Assembly: GCA_900547455.1 (NCBI GenBank)
Contig: URGV01000009.1
Span: 3,203 to 67,202, forward strand
Direction of reading: 5' to 3'
DNA from: an uncultured Oscillospiraceae bacterium
Lineage (GTDB): Bacteria; Bacillota; Clostridia; Oscillospirales; Ruminococcaceae
Length of the DNA stretch: 64,000 bases
Shown: piece by piece, positions 36,033-44,873 of the stretch
How positions within the stretch are numbered: the first letter of the stretch is position 1
Layout: every line of letters starts with the position of its first letter
Translations under genes and position numbers: made by a program
Notes under the pieces: model-generated
Seen by the model: the letters and a program-made list of their open reading frames with translations, nothing else
Told to the model about the DNA's origin: nothing
Databases searched by the model: none

Positions 36033-36061
36033 ATAATACAACAGATCGGCCCGATTTGCAA
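36033..36061 (-). promoter_or_regulatory. Promoter of the S10-spc-alpha supercluster
   Basis: TTGCAA (36061-36056), a 17-bp spacer ending in TG, and TATTAT (36038-36033). AT-rich DNA upstream (36062-36130) could act as an UP element. Predicted start near 36026. Confidence 0.75.
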
Positions 36062-36173
36062 GTGTTTTTTGCGTTTTTTTGCCCATTTTTTTCAATTCTA
36101 ACATTTCGTTCATTTAAAAGAATTTTGCGTTAAGTTTCTGTTAAAGATGCACAACATCATCTGTTCCCACCTA

Positions 36174-36220
36174 AAAACACAACCCCTGCGGAGCGCCTGA
36201 TCAGAGCGCCCCGCAGGGGT
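36174..36220 (-). terminator. Terminator of the glycine reductase operon
   Basis: ACCCCTGCGG.GCGC pairs with GCGCTCCGCAGGGGT (36181-36220) and is followed on the minus strand by GTGTTTTTAG, about 78 bp after the grdD stop. Confidence 0.9.
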
Positions 36221-36297
36221 GTGCCTGTAACGATTAAAAAGAATGAAAAAGCTTTATGCGGGCTGTATTGTAACGATTTCTTCCTTTGCTTTTTCGC

Positions 36298-37446
36298 TTA
36301 GGAAATATAGCCAGCAGCTTTCAGAATCTCGACAGCTTTGTCGTGATTTGCCTCGGACATCATAACCAAAGGTCCGGTGCAGCCCATGCCACTCTCAGCA
36401 TAGATCTTTGCTTTCCAGAGCGCCTGAACAGCATCCTCCAGGTCCATAACCTCGATACCAGCGATGGACGCGGTGACAACTTCCTTCGGTGGGCACTCTA
36501 CAACTTCTTCAGAAGCTTCTTTCTTGACTGGTTTATGAGCAGCAATGATCTTCTCCAGACCAGCCTTCTTAGCATCCTCGTACTCTTTCTTGGCAATCTC
36601 ACGATAATTGTTCTTTACCAGAGTCGCAGCATATTCCATTGCGTTTGCCAGAACCGGAGCACCAGAAGCACGGGAAACGATCATAACCAGACGGTCATAA
36701 CCTTCGCCGATACCCGGGCCATAACCGTAGCCAACAGCCTCGTAGCTGCCGCCGGTGCAGTAGGAAGACATCATCTTCATCAGAATGTTGCCGGTAAGAG
36801 AATCGGTAACCATAACGTCGCAGGCACCAACCAGCAGGTCGTTGCCTCTCATGACGCAGCCGCCGTCTGCACGGGAAGATTCTGCGAAGTGGATGTCATA
36901 ACCGTTCGCCTGAAGCTCCTTGAGCGCGCCCTCGCACTGTCTGGCGCCATCAACGTTCAGGATGCCGACGGTTGGATTTTTGATACCGCAAGCTTTCGCG
37001 GTGATGATGCCGGCGATGGTGTTGCGGATCATCGCTTCGATTCTCTCCGCAGCAGAAGTGCCGGTAGTGTTGGCGATAAACATCTGTCTGCCTTTACCAG
37101 GAGTGATAACGCGGCCTACAGTGGAAACGCCGATCGGGAATGGATAGTGCATGGTGACGCAGCCGTCAATGTCGCCGCTGTCCAGCATCTTCTCCATCTC
37201 TTTGTACATTTCATCTTCGTCCGAAACCTTAACGGTGTTGAACTTTTCATTTTCAGCAGTGCCGATGAGGGTAACATCAACACCTCTGTCAGCAGCCAGG
37301 ACAGCCGCTTCGACAGAGTTTGCCTCGCCATGCTCGCTTCCCAGACCAGTTACAGCGATTCTTGGACGCGCTCCAAAGGAGCCGGTTTCCAGACCGTTGG
37401 CAATGTCCATGAAGGTCTTGGCAATCATTTTTTCGATCTGTGCCAT
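36298..37446 (-). CDS. grdD: Glycine/betaine reductase component C, alpha subunit
   Basis: 382 residues. With GrdC it forms component C, which takes the Se-carboxymethyl group from GrdA, releases acetyl phosphate and so conserves energy as ATP. Sequence resembles phosphate acyltransferase/PlsX-like subunits (KPTVGILNVDGARQCEGALKEL, DLLVGACDVMVTDSLTGNILMKMMSS). The C-terminal Cys motif SGMGCTGPLVMMSEANHDKA carries the conserved Cys of GrdD. It lies 50 bp after grdC, last in the operon. Confidence 0.93.
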   Translation of the reverse strand: MAQIEKMIAKTFMDIANGLETGSFGARPRIAVTGLGSEHGEANSVEAAVLAADRGVDVTLIGTAENEKFNTVKVSDEDEMYKEMEKMLDSGDIDGCVTMHYPFPIGVSTVGRVITPGKGRQMFIANTTGTSAAERIEAMIRNTIAGIITAKACGIKNPTVGILNVDGARQCEGALKELQANGYDIHFAESSRADGGCVMRGNDLLVGACDVMVTDSLTGNILMKMMSSYCTGGSYEAVGYGYGPGIGEGYDRLVMIVSRASGAPVLANAMEYAATLVKNNYREIAKKEYEDAKKAGLEKIIAAHKPVKKEASEEVVECPPKEVVTASIAGIEVMDLEDAVQALWKAKIYAESGMGCTGPLVMMSEANHDKAVEILKAAGYIS

Positions 37447-37496
37447 AATGATCTCCTCATTCCTTTCAGTTTACAGCGTGCAGAACAGCTGCAAAA

Positions 37497-39044
37497 TTAT
37501 TCTTCTTCAGCAGCGACCAGCAGGGAGGCAGCGAAGTCTTTCATTGCCTTGCCGATCAGGCTCTTGATCTGCTCTTCAGATACAGCAGCTTCTTCTGTCT
37601 TGCCGGAGTTCTTGGTGATCATTACGGATACGCCGTCAAACAGGTTGGTCATACGGCCAAGGAACAGGGAGCCCTTACCGATGATCATGGCTCTGTTTAC
37701 TTTGCCAGCCAGGATGTCGTCGCGGCAAACGCCGATGTACGGAACACCAGATGGAATATGGCCCTGAGTTGGAGCCCATCCAACCATACCGTGCTCAGCC
37801 GGGAAGGTAGCCAGATCTTTCTTCTCCAGCTCGCCTCTCTTAACGCCCAGAGCAGCGATCATCTTGTAGTTAGCAAGCGGAACGTCGCCGGCGCCGGCAG
37901 GTTTGGTGATATCTGGGTTCTGCATCTCCGCAGAGTATTTGTCAACGTCGGTGATCTTCAGGCCAGCAGCATCCAGAGGATTGGTTACCAGCGAGGAGAT
38001 TACGTTCTGTGGAGCGGAGCCGGTGCCAACAGTGTGGCGGCCAACATGCTCGGTCTCAACTTCTGGGTTAACGCCATCGTTTTCGCCCAGCAGAACTGCG
38101 AAACCGCCGATCATGTCTTCGAGGATCGGCAGGCCTTTCTTAACGTGGTCCTTACCGTTCATGCCCAGCTTCGCGGTGCAGCCGCCAGCTACTACTACAA
38201 CATGTTTGTAGGTGCCAGCTTTTACCAGAGAAGCAGCGCTGATGAATGCATGGGTTGGGCCAGCGCAGAAGCCACGGGTGTCGCTTCCGGTTGCATTGTT
38301 CAGGCCAGCAATCTCAGCAGCAGCTTTTGCGAAGTTGCCGCCGCCGCGCTGGTTCATATCGCCGCAGGCTTCCTCGCAGCAGTCGATGACGTAGTCGATC
38401 TCGTTCTTATCGATACCGGTTACGCGGATCAGGTGCAGCAGGGACAGGACAGCGGAAGCTTTGGTAACCATGTTCTCCAGCATGGTGTGAGCGGACAGGT
38501 TCGGGTCAACGTCGTGCGCTCTCTTGACAAAACCAACGGTCTTGCCATTGTATACCAGTGGCTCAGCATGCTCGTCGTTTACAAAGTGCTCAATTTCGGA
38601 GTGGTCAACACCCTCGTGAATTCTTGCAACGATGGACTCGTCGATAACTGGGTTTGCAACAAATCTGTCTTTGACCTCAGCAACGAATTCCTTGTCCAGC
38701 ATGACCAGCTCAAAAACGTCTACGCACTGCATCAGCATGTAGAACTCGTCCTCAGGCATGATCTCGCCGTATTTACCGGTTCTCTGGTTCATGCCTTCAA
38801 CGGTGGTGTCTACCCATGGCTGTGGATATTTTGCCAGCTCGTCTGGATGCATGTTGCCGATGTAGGTCTGGTTTGGCAGATAAGCCAGAGCCTGCTCATA
38901 GGTTCTGATATGGTTCGGCAGCTCTTTGAGGTACTCGGAACCCGGATTGACAACCTTCTCGGTGGTCTGGGTAGTACCGTTTTCCATTACCATGTCTGGT
39001 GTATGGGCAAGGATATAGCTTGCACCTTTAATTACACTGTTCAT
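37497..39044 (-). CDS. grdC: Glycine/betaine reductase component C, beta subunit
   Basis: 515 residues from the ATG at 39044, with GAGAGG 10 bp upstream (a second ATG at 39062 has no site). Thiolase/ketosynthase III-like fold: GSDTRGFCAGPTHAFISAASLVKAG carries the active-site Cys, and HVGRHTVGTGSAPQN follows. Together with GrdD it produces acetyl phosphate. The gene is separated from grdA by a terminator and has its own promoter. Confidence 0.95.
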   Translation of the reverse strand: MNSVIKGASYILAHTPDMVMENGTTQTTEKVVNPGSEYLKELPNHIRTYEQALAYLPNQTYIGNMHPDELAKYPQPWVDTTVEGMNQRTGKYGEIMPEDEFYMLMQCVDVFELVMLDKEFVAEVKDRFVANPVIDESIVARIHEGVDHSEIEHFVNDEHAEPLVYNGKTVGFVKRAHDVDPNLSAHTMLENMVTKASAVLSLLHLIRVTGIDKNEIDYVIDCCEEACGDMNQRGGGNFAKAAAEIAGLNNATGSDTRGFCAGPTHAFISAASLVKAGTYKHVVVVAGGCTAKLGMNGKDHVKKGLPILEDMIGGFAVLLGENDGVNPEVETEHVGRHTVGTGSAPQNVISSLVTNPLDAAGLKITDVDKYSAEMQNPDITKPAGAGDVPLANYKMIAALGVKRGELEKKDLATFPAEHGMVGWAPTQGHIPSGVPYIGVCRDDILAGKVNRAMIIGKGSLFLGRMTNLFDGVSVMITKNSGKTEEAAVSEEQIKSLIGKAMKDFAASLLVAAEEE

Positions 39045-39146
39045 TGCAGTCACGCCTCTCATTCATTGTGATGAATTTTGTTTTGTTCTAAGGGATTTCC
39101 CCACAGGACCCGCTTTTTCTGTAAGGAGGACAAGCCCTGTAAAATC

Positions 39147-39175
39147 AGTATACACGAAAACCGGCGGGTTGTCAT
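39147..39175 (-). promoter_or_regulatory. Internal promoter for grdC-grdD
   Basis: ATGACA (39175-39170), 17-bp spacer, TATACT (39152-39147) preceded by TGTG. Predicted start near 39140, about 95 nt before grdC. The 313-bp gap 39045-39357 holds this promoter and the grdA terminator. Confidence 0.6.
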
Positions 39176-39283
39176 GGGGATTTCAGGAATTCTGCTTTTT
39201 CTACACAACGGCACACCTTTTCCTGTTCATTTTGCTAGGCATTTTGTCATCCCGGACAACAGAAAAGGTATTTTCCCATCTTG

Positions 39284-39348
39284 CAGAAAAAGAGAAAATA
39301 GGTGGTGCGGCACATGGTGATACATCACCACATCACCACACCACCTAT
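39284..39348 (-). terminator. Nested terminator directly after grdA
   Basis: A 10-bp perfect outer stem (39298-39307 with 39339-39348) encloses a 7-bp inner hairpin (39315-39321 with 39324-39330). On the minus strand it runs into TTTTCTCTTTTTC. It begins 9 bp after the grdA stop and should stop a good part of transcription from the upstream operon promoter. Confidence 0.85.
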
Positions 39349-39357
39349 CACTTCGGT

Positions 39358-39831
39358 TTAGAGGTATTTGCAGTAATCGTTGCGGATAGCGCTCATCTCG
39401 GAAACGATGTCGTCTACATCCAGAACCATTTCCATCATACCTACCTGCTCATCATAAACAGCCGGGTCGACTTCTGCTTTGATTTCTGGCTCGCAAATGT
39501 GATATACTGTGAGTCCTAACTGAACTCCTGTCAATGGACCTGCAAAAGTTGGGTCGCCGTTGGTTACAGTTTCTGCAGCCAGACCAGCGCCTTCGCCCTC
39601 AGCAGCACCCAGCAGAACAACTACGTTCTCTGGACCATACTGATCCGCGAAATCTTTAACTCTCTTCTGATTTTCCAAATCCATTGCACCAGCAGCGGTT
39701 CAGACAAAGCATTCTGTAGCGGAGTACACTACGTCAGCGCCAGCAGTTTTCGCGCAAGCTTCAATTGCTGGGCCTGGAACGCCGTCCCTGTCGCCGATGA
39801 TGATAACTTTTTTACCATTCAAAAGGCTCAT
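39358..39831 (-). CDS. grdA: Glycine reductase selenoprotein A, with in-frame UGA as Sec44
   Basis: 157 residues if the TGA at 39702-39700 is read as selenocysteine. ATG at 39831 follows AAGGAGG. The motif [17 protein letters not shown] is the invariant GrdA active site (Cys41, Sec44). After the UGA a TGC/GCA hairpin region lies within 25 nt, where the bacterial SECIS sits. GrdA carries the Se-carboxymethyl intermediate between GrdB and component C. A plain gene finder would call only the 108-residue downstream part. Confidence 0.97.
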
Positions 39832-39979
39832 GACAATTCCTCCTTATTTCTTTCTCCGGCGAACCGAATCACCGGTTTATCAAAACAGCCTTATGCTGTC
39901 TTGGTTAATAGTAGTGTGCCGTTTCCTGTTTGCTATGCATCAGGAGCGCGGCGTCAATTGCTCGGAATAACCCGAACAA

Positions 39980-40306
39980 TTACATGTTGACGTATTTCTC
40001 AACCAGAGCAGTGATAGAATCCTGGGTGCACTCGTCTTTAACCAGCGCTTCTACCTGTTTGCCATCTTTGTAGATTGCCATAACCGGCAGACCCATAACA
40101 CCCTGTTTGATAGCCAGACGTCTAGCTTTGGTGGTGTTCATTGCACAGAATTTCAGCTTGCTGTCAGCATATTTGTCAGCCAGAGCGTGTACATGCGGCA
40201 TCAGAGCAGCACATGGTACGCAACCGTCGCCGTAAAAGTCGATGAAGATATAGCCTTCAGCCTGCTCAACTTCAGCTTCGAAATTTTCTTTAGTCAGTTC
40301 AACCAT
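39980..40306 (-). CDS. trxA: Thioredoxin of the glycine reductase system
   Basis: 108 residues with thioredoxin fold. The active site reads GDGCVPC (Cys29, Cys32) in place of WCGPC, a variant known from the amino-acid-reducing clostridia, and the cis-Pro is present in GLPVMAIYKDG. It passes electrons from TrxB to the Grd selenoproteins. The 148-bp gap to grdA contains a AATTGnTCGG/CCGAnCAATT hairpin without a T-run. Confidence 0.95.
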   Translation of the reverse strand: MVELTKENFEAEVEQAEGYIFIDFYGDGCVPCAALMPHVHALADKYADSKLKFCAMNTTKARRLAIKQGVMGLPVMAIYKDGKQVEALVKDECTQDSITALVEKYVNM

Positions 40307-40481
40307 AATTGCAAAATCTCCTTCTTGAAAAGCGGTACATCACCGTATAAAAGGTGCATATGCCATCTTCATATTGATTTTGGAACTTATCCAAAAGCCG
40401 GCTTCAAACTCTCAAAAACCAAAACTTTTGCTTGTCCCTTTGTTTTGAAAAAGAATGGATGACTAAATTAGTCGGGCTAAA

Positions 40482-41423
40482 CTAGTCCTCCAGGCTCTCT
40501 ATGTAGCGCTGAGCCTCAGTAACAGCAACCGCACCGTCGCCGCAAGCAGTTACAACCTGACGCAGATGCTTTTCAATAACGTCGCCGGCAGCGAATACGC
40601 CCGGAACGCTGGTGTGCATGTACTTGTCGGTTACGATGTAACGGTTGTTCATCTCCAGTTTGCCTTCAAACAGCTGGGATTTTGGATCGAAGCCGATGAA
40701 TACAAAGATACCGAAGGTACCGTCATCTTCGTCTGCTTTTACTTCTCTGAGCTCGCCGGTCTTGGTGTCCTTGATAATCATCGAAGTTACAACACCGTCA
40801 CCTTTGATTTCCTCAACGGTGGAGTTCCACATAAAGTTCATCTTCGGATTTGCGAAAGCTTTCTCCTGAATGGACTTAGCAGCTCTGAGCTCGTCACGTC
40901 TGTGGATGATGGTTACTTTGCGGGCGAATTTAGTGAGGTACATAGCTTCCTCAACTGCAGAGTCGCCGCCGCCTACTACATAGACTTCAAAATCTTCGAA
41001 GAAGTTTGCATCGCAGGTAGCGCAGTAAGAAACGCCTTTGCCGGTGAATTCTTTTTCACCTTTGCAGCCGATCGGACGCGGAGAAGCGCCGGTAGCGATA
41101 ACCAGAGCTTTTGCATAGTAATCGCCGTGGTTGCCCTTCAGGTGTTTGATCTTGCCATCCAGCTCCACGTCAACGATTGTATCGGTAACGCGGTCAGCGC
41201 CGAATTTCTCAACCTGCTTTGTCATTCTTGCGATCAGGGACGGGCCGGATTCTTCCTCCAGGCAGCCTGGATAGTTTTCGATCTCGTTGGTGATAACAAT
41301 CTGTCCGCCGTCTTTCTCGCCTTCAATCAGCAGGGTGTCGATTCTAGAACGGCCAGCGTAAGAAGCGGCAGTCAGACCTGCAGGACCTGCACCTAATACG
41401 ATAATGTCATAAACTTTATCCAT
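40482..41423 (-). CDS. trxB: Thioredoxin reductase
   Basis: 313 residues. FAD-binding GAGPAGLTAA at 11-20, redox motif CATCD at 134-138, NADPH-binding GGGDSAVEEA, and C-terminal GVFAAGDVIEKHLRQVVTACGDGAVA. Supplies NADPH electrons to TrxA for glycine reduction. Sits between grdB and trxA rather than at the front of the operon as in some other clostridia. Confidence 0.96.
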   Translation of the reverse strand: MDKVYDIIVLGAGPAGLTAASYAGRSRIDTLLIEGEKDGGQIVITNEIENYPGCLEEESGPSLIARMTKQVEKFGADRVTDTIVDVELDGKIKHLKGNHGDYYAKALVIATGASPRPIGCKGEKEFTGKGVSYCATCDANFFEDFEVYVVGGGDSAVEEAMYLTKFARKVTIIHRRDELRAAKSIQEKAFANPKMNFMWNSTVEEIKGDGVVTSMIIKDTKTGELREVKADEDDGTFGIFVFIGFDPKSQLFEGKLEMNNRYIVTDKYMHTSVPGVFAAGDVIEKHLRQVVTACGDGAVAVTEAQRYIESLED

Positions 41424-41464
41424 TGTACTCGTCTCCCTATATATATTTTCTCAAAGGCGTTGCC

Positions 41465-41489
41465 GGGGAAAGGGAAATTCCCTTTCCCC
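41465..41489 (-). other. Perfect 25-bp palindrome between grdB and trxB
   Basis: GGGGAAAGGGAA/TTCCCTTTCCCC around a single base, with no U-tract after it. In the mRNA it would form a very stable hairpin that could block 3'-5' decay and raise the level of the upstream grdE-grdB segment. Confidence 0.55.
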
Positions 41490-41519
41490 AACAATCCTTT
41501 TAAGAAGCAGATGATTTAA

Positions 41520-42833
41520 TTATTTAACCTCGAAGATGGTCTGATCGGAAACTTCGGTCTCCAGAGCTTCCAGAGCAGTTTCAACGATCTTTCTTCTGAT
41601 GTGTTTCTCCTCTTCCATGGTCAGAGCAGGGTTGCCCAGCGGGTGAGGAATAGCGATCGCAGGTACAATTCTGTTAGCACCAACGGTCATGGAAATTGGG
41701 GTAACTGTGCAGATGTGAACAACCGGCAGGCCAGCACGTTCGATTTCTTTTACCATCGTTGCGCCGCAACGTGTGCAGGTTCCTCACGTAGAAGTCATGA
41801 TGACGCAATCCACGCCGTCATCTTTCATCTTCTTAGCGTACTCCTCAGCAAATGCTTTTGCAGAAGCAACCGCAGTACCGTTACCTACAGTGGTGTAGAA
41901 GTAGTGGTACAGTTTGCCGATTCTGCCTTCTTTTTCCATCTCGCGGAGAACGTCTACTGGCAGAACGCGGTCTGGGTCTTCGTTCGCATATACTGGGTCA
42001 TAGCCGCCGTGTGCGGTTTCCCATTTGTCGGAGGTCAGATCCATAACGCCTTCGATGTCGTATTCGCCGTATTTGGATGCAGAAGAGGACTCGATGTGAT
42101 CCGGGTTGCCCTTTGGAACGATACCGCCGGAGGTGCACAGAGCAACAGTGGCGTGAGCCATGTCCTTAACAGCCGGGTTTGGAGCAACACGGTCGAAGGA
42201 AGGCATCGGGAACTCGGTAACAAACTCTTTGCCGTTGAGCTTCTTGATCAGCATGTCAACTGCACGTTTGGAACCTCTTTCCTTCTCGAAGAAGTTTACA
42301 CGAACGCCGTTCGGGATGTAACCTTCCTGGCAGGAAGCACCGATTGGCTCATGTTTAGCCAGCTTGAGAGCCAGAGGAGCCATCTTCTTAACAGCATCTC
42401 TCATACCAGCAGCGCTGTTCTTGGTGGAAACGATGTAAACATCGCCCTTGAACATATCAGCGCCTGGGTTCTCAACGTACATACCGGTCAGAACCGGGAT
42501 GTTCAGGTTGTCCTGAACTGCTTTTGCGATGGTGCCGCAAGCTACGCCGTAACGGCCAGCGTTGAATGCAGGACCGGCAATGAACAGATCTGGATTCTGA
42601 GATTTAACCATCTCCAGAACCTCAGCCTGTGCTTTCTCAAGGTTCTCGTTGAAGTAGGAGTCGCCGCAGATTACGGTAGCAACAACTTCTGCCTCATCGC
42701 CCCAAGCCTGGTTGAGCGCAAGACCTGGGCCTACCGGGCCCTCGCGCAGCTCAGCTGGAATGTCAGCTTTTTCCTCGCCACCGATCTGAGCGAAGAACTG
42801 GTTAATGTATTGTACTACTCTGATTTTGCTCAT
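41520..42833 (-). CDS. grdB: Glycine reductase component B gamma subunit, selenoprotein (in-frame UGA, Sec350)
   Basis: 437 residues with the TGA at 41786-41784 read as selenocysteine. It starts SKIRVVQYINQFFAQIGGEEKADIP, the standard GrdB opening. The active site reads MTST-U-GTCTRCGATM (UxxCxxC). Immediately downstream CGTTGCggcGCAACG forms a compact hairpin, the likely SECIS. The following 80 codons (GLPVVHICTVTPISMTVGANRIVPAIAIPHPLGNP) are the conserved GrdB C-terminus, so this is not a truncation. GrdB takes the glycine-derived imine from the pyruvoyl subunit. Confidence 0.97.
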
Positions 42834-42853
42834 CGTGATTCTTCCCCTTCCTA

Positions 42854-44140
42854 TTATCTAGCGGACAGGTAGTTGAAGCCTGTTTCGTTGGTAGCACCGG
42901 TGATCGCCTGGATCTCAACGGTGATGTTGCCGTGAGCGTCAATGTTGTTTGCGGAACCGCCAGCGATGGTGTCTACAAACTCGAGGTGGCCGTATACAGT
43001 CTCCATTGGAGGCAGCACGATTACCTGGTTTGCGTTACCGCCGGTTACTACCGCGTCAGCAGACGGGTCAGCGTCAGCCAGGGACTGGGATTTACCGTCG
43101 CGGCCAGCGTACTCGTCGGTGATGATAACGGTCTTGATGCCCTCAGCCTCGATCTTCTTGGTGTTCATGATCAGGTCGGTATCCGGGTTGCCGAAGCCTT
43201 CCTGGGAGATGATAACGCCATCGCAGCCGAGGTATTTAGCCAGCTTAGCGGACCAGTTGGAGGAACGCTCTTTGTCAGCCAGGTATACGTTCTCGTTTGT
43301 GATGATCATGCCAACGAAGTTCAGGGTCTTTCCGTGCTGCTCGAACAGGTCGGTAACAACAGGGTTGTTCATGTGAACGTAGGTTGGGTTCTTATCGCAG
43401 GAGGATACGCAGTTACCGGAAACGATTGCACCGTCCATAACCTCGGTTGGGGTGATGATGGTGGTCAGGGTCTTCTTCGCATCAACGCCGTATACATAGG
43501 TGTCGTGCAGCAGGCCCTGGGACTGCAGCATCTGAACGTAAGCAACTCTTGGCAGATTCGGGTATTTTGCTGCGGACTCAACGATGTTGTCGAATTCGTA
43601 AACCTTAACCTCGTCCGGGGTGATGTTGCGGCCCAGCTCGCCCAGGAAGCAGGCAATCTTGAAGCCAGCAATTCTCAGAGCGTACTCATGCTCATGCTGT
43701 TTGAGGCCTTCTTTTGGCTCCATCTTAACTACAACATTGTAGGTCTTGGAGAATGGGGTGTAGTCAGCGCCCGGGCCGGACATATCGATGATACCTTCCT
43801 GGAAGCCTACGATCTTACCGGTGGTAACAACAGCAGCGCCCTTGAGGACGTTGGTCTTGCCTTCGCCAACGGTGTCAACCTTTGCAATCCATCCTGGGAA
43901 GATGCCGCCAGGACCCTCAACCTTTACGCGAGGCTCGATGACATCCTTAACCGGGGTGATTCTGACGCTTTCGCCTGGACGAGCGAGGAAAACTTCGCAG
44001 GAAGCGATGTTTTCATCTTCCAGAGCGATTTTGCAGATTTCTTCTTTGTTAACGTACAAAACGCCGTTTTCTACTTTTGAACCTTCGTTTGAAAACTGAA
44101 CATCGTGAATAAGAATATTGCCGAGTTCCAACTTTTTCAA
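42854..44140 (-). CDS. grdE: Glycine reductase component B, alpha/beta proprotein
   Basis: About 428 residues. Start taken at TTG 44140 (KKLELGNILIHDVQFSNE), because AAGGAGG lies 8 bp upstream of it and overlaps the longer GTG choice at 44149. The proprotein is cleaved before the Cys in SGNCVSSCDKNPTY (about residue 244) to make the pyruvoyl cofactor that binds glycine as a Schiff base. Second gene of the operon, 20 bp before grdB. Confidence 0.95.
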   Translation of the reverse strand: MKKLELGNILIHDVQFSNEGSKVENGVLYVNKEEICKIALEDENIASCEVFLARPGESVRITPVKDVIEPRVKVEGPGGIFPGWIAKVDTVGEGKTNVLKGAAVVTTGKIVGFQEGIIDMSGPGADYTPFSKTYNVVVKMEPKEGLKQHEHEYALRIAGFKIACFLGELGRNITPDEVKVYEFDNIVESAAKYPNLPRVAYVQMLQSQGLLHDTYVYGVDAKKTLTTIITPTEVMDGAIVSGNCVSSCDKNPTYVHMNNPVVTDLFEQHGKTLNFVGMIITNENVYLADKERSSNWSAKLAKYLGCDGVIISQEGFGNPDTDLIMNTKKIEAEGIKTVIITDEYAGRDGKSQSLADADPSADAVVTGGNANQVIVLPPMETVYGHLEFVDTIAGGSANNIDAHGNITVEIQAITGATNETGFNYLSAR

Positions 44141-44227
44141 AGCGAACACCTCCTTGTTAATATAAAACCCTTTATCTTTCTTAAACCGAACCCTGTAAAA
44201 AAGAGGCCCGATGTAAGCGCGTAATGT

Positions 44228-44608
44228 TTAAAAAACGTCCGGTATGCTGGACAGCGCGGAGCGGATGAGGGTGGAGTCAATCAGCTGAAAATCCTCCCGC
44301 ACACTCTGCGGCATATTGGGAAATTTGACGCTGAACTTGTCCGCAGTGATGATGCTGTTCTCGATGATGGAGGCATCCTGCGGATCCATCTTGCCGGTGG
44401 TTTTGCCGACCAGAATAGATTTATATGGCGTCTCGTTGGGCTTGACGCTGCCCGAAAGCGGATGGGTCAAAAGCTTGTGCCCTTCATAGATCATGTCGCG
44501 CACCTTGCACAGCACCTCGCGATAGGTGATGTCGGCAAAATCGACCTCGAACTCGCTTCCCAGATCGTCGCGAACCTTTGGATTATTTGTAACAATGACA
44601 AATTTCAT
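44228..44608 (-). CDS. grdX: GrdX protein, function unknown
   Basis: 126 residues from the ATG at 44608 (MKFVIVTNNPKVRDDL), the conserved GrdX N-terminus; the frame is open 44 codons further into the leader terminator, so the short start is right. HPLSGSVKPNETPYKSI and TLIRSALS are typical. GrdX is found at the head of glycine/betaine/sarcosine reductase operons but has no proven role. The Shine-Dalgarno is weak (GGGAGA at distance). Confidence 0.85.
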   Translation of the reverse strand: MKFVIVTNNPKVRDDLGSEFEVDFADITYREVLCKVRDMIYEGHKLLTHPLSGSVKPNETPYKSILVGKTTGKMDPQDASIIENSIITADKFSVKFPNMPQSVREDFQLIDSTLIRSALSSIPDVF

Positions 44609-44661
44609 CTCAATCTCTGTCTCCCGAAAATTCCAAATTTTTCCTGTCATGTGCAGGATAT

Positions 44662-44703
44662 AAAAAAAGAGCAAAAAACAACTCAACCCGTGCCTTTCGC
44701 TCT
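44662..44703 (-). terminator. Riboswitch expression-platform terminator before grdX
   Basis: AGAGCGAAA pairs with TTTTGCTCT (9 bp, one G-T), then a seven-T run (44668-44662). The upstream GAACAAAC can pair with GTTGTTTT of the loop and stem as an antiterminator. It lies 54 nt before grdX. Confidence 0.75.
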
Positions 44704-44721
44704 GTTTGTTCCCCTGCCAGA

Positions 44722-44850
44722 ATTTCCAGAGATTTGTCAAGCACCGGTGCTGGGCCTGAGATTTTTACAAGCAGGGGTTGGCCGCCCCTGTGCTTATTCC
44801 CTACGGCACCCCTGCGGTTTCCCGTGGGGATTCTCCCGATGCTTTCATCC
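44722..44850 (-). promoter_or_regulatory. Glycine riboswitch controlling the grd operon
   Basis: Read on the minus strand, the aptamer runs GCATCGGGAGAATCCCC, a GGGGTGCCGTAGGGA segment, an AGGGGcggccaACCCCT hairpin, AAATCTCAGGCCCAGCACC, and GACAAATCTCTGGA. These match the order of the glycine aptamer core (GGAGA ... GCCGAAGG-like ... CTCAGGC ... GAC ... CTCTGGA). Only one full aptamer is evident. It is followed by a terminator, so glycine should permit readthrough into grdX-grdE-grdB. Glycine control of glycine reductase is expected biology. Confidence 0.8.
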
Positions 44851-44873
44851 AAAAATATTGTTTTGTCAATGGC

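Noticed and set aside
41784..41786. Stop codon splitting grdB into two genes
   Set aside because: The flanking UxxCxxC motif, the hairpin after the UGA and the conserved C-terminus show it is selenocysteine.
36286..44080. Long plus-strand frames across the grd operon
   Set aside because: All are antisense to genes with clear families; biased codon use of the highly expressed minus genes leaves the complement open.
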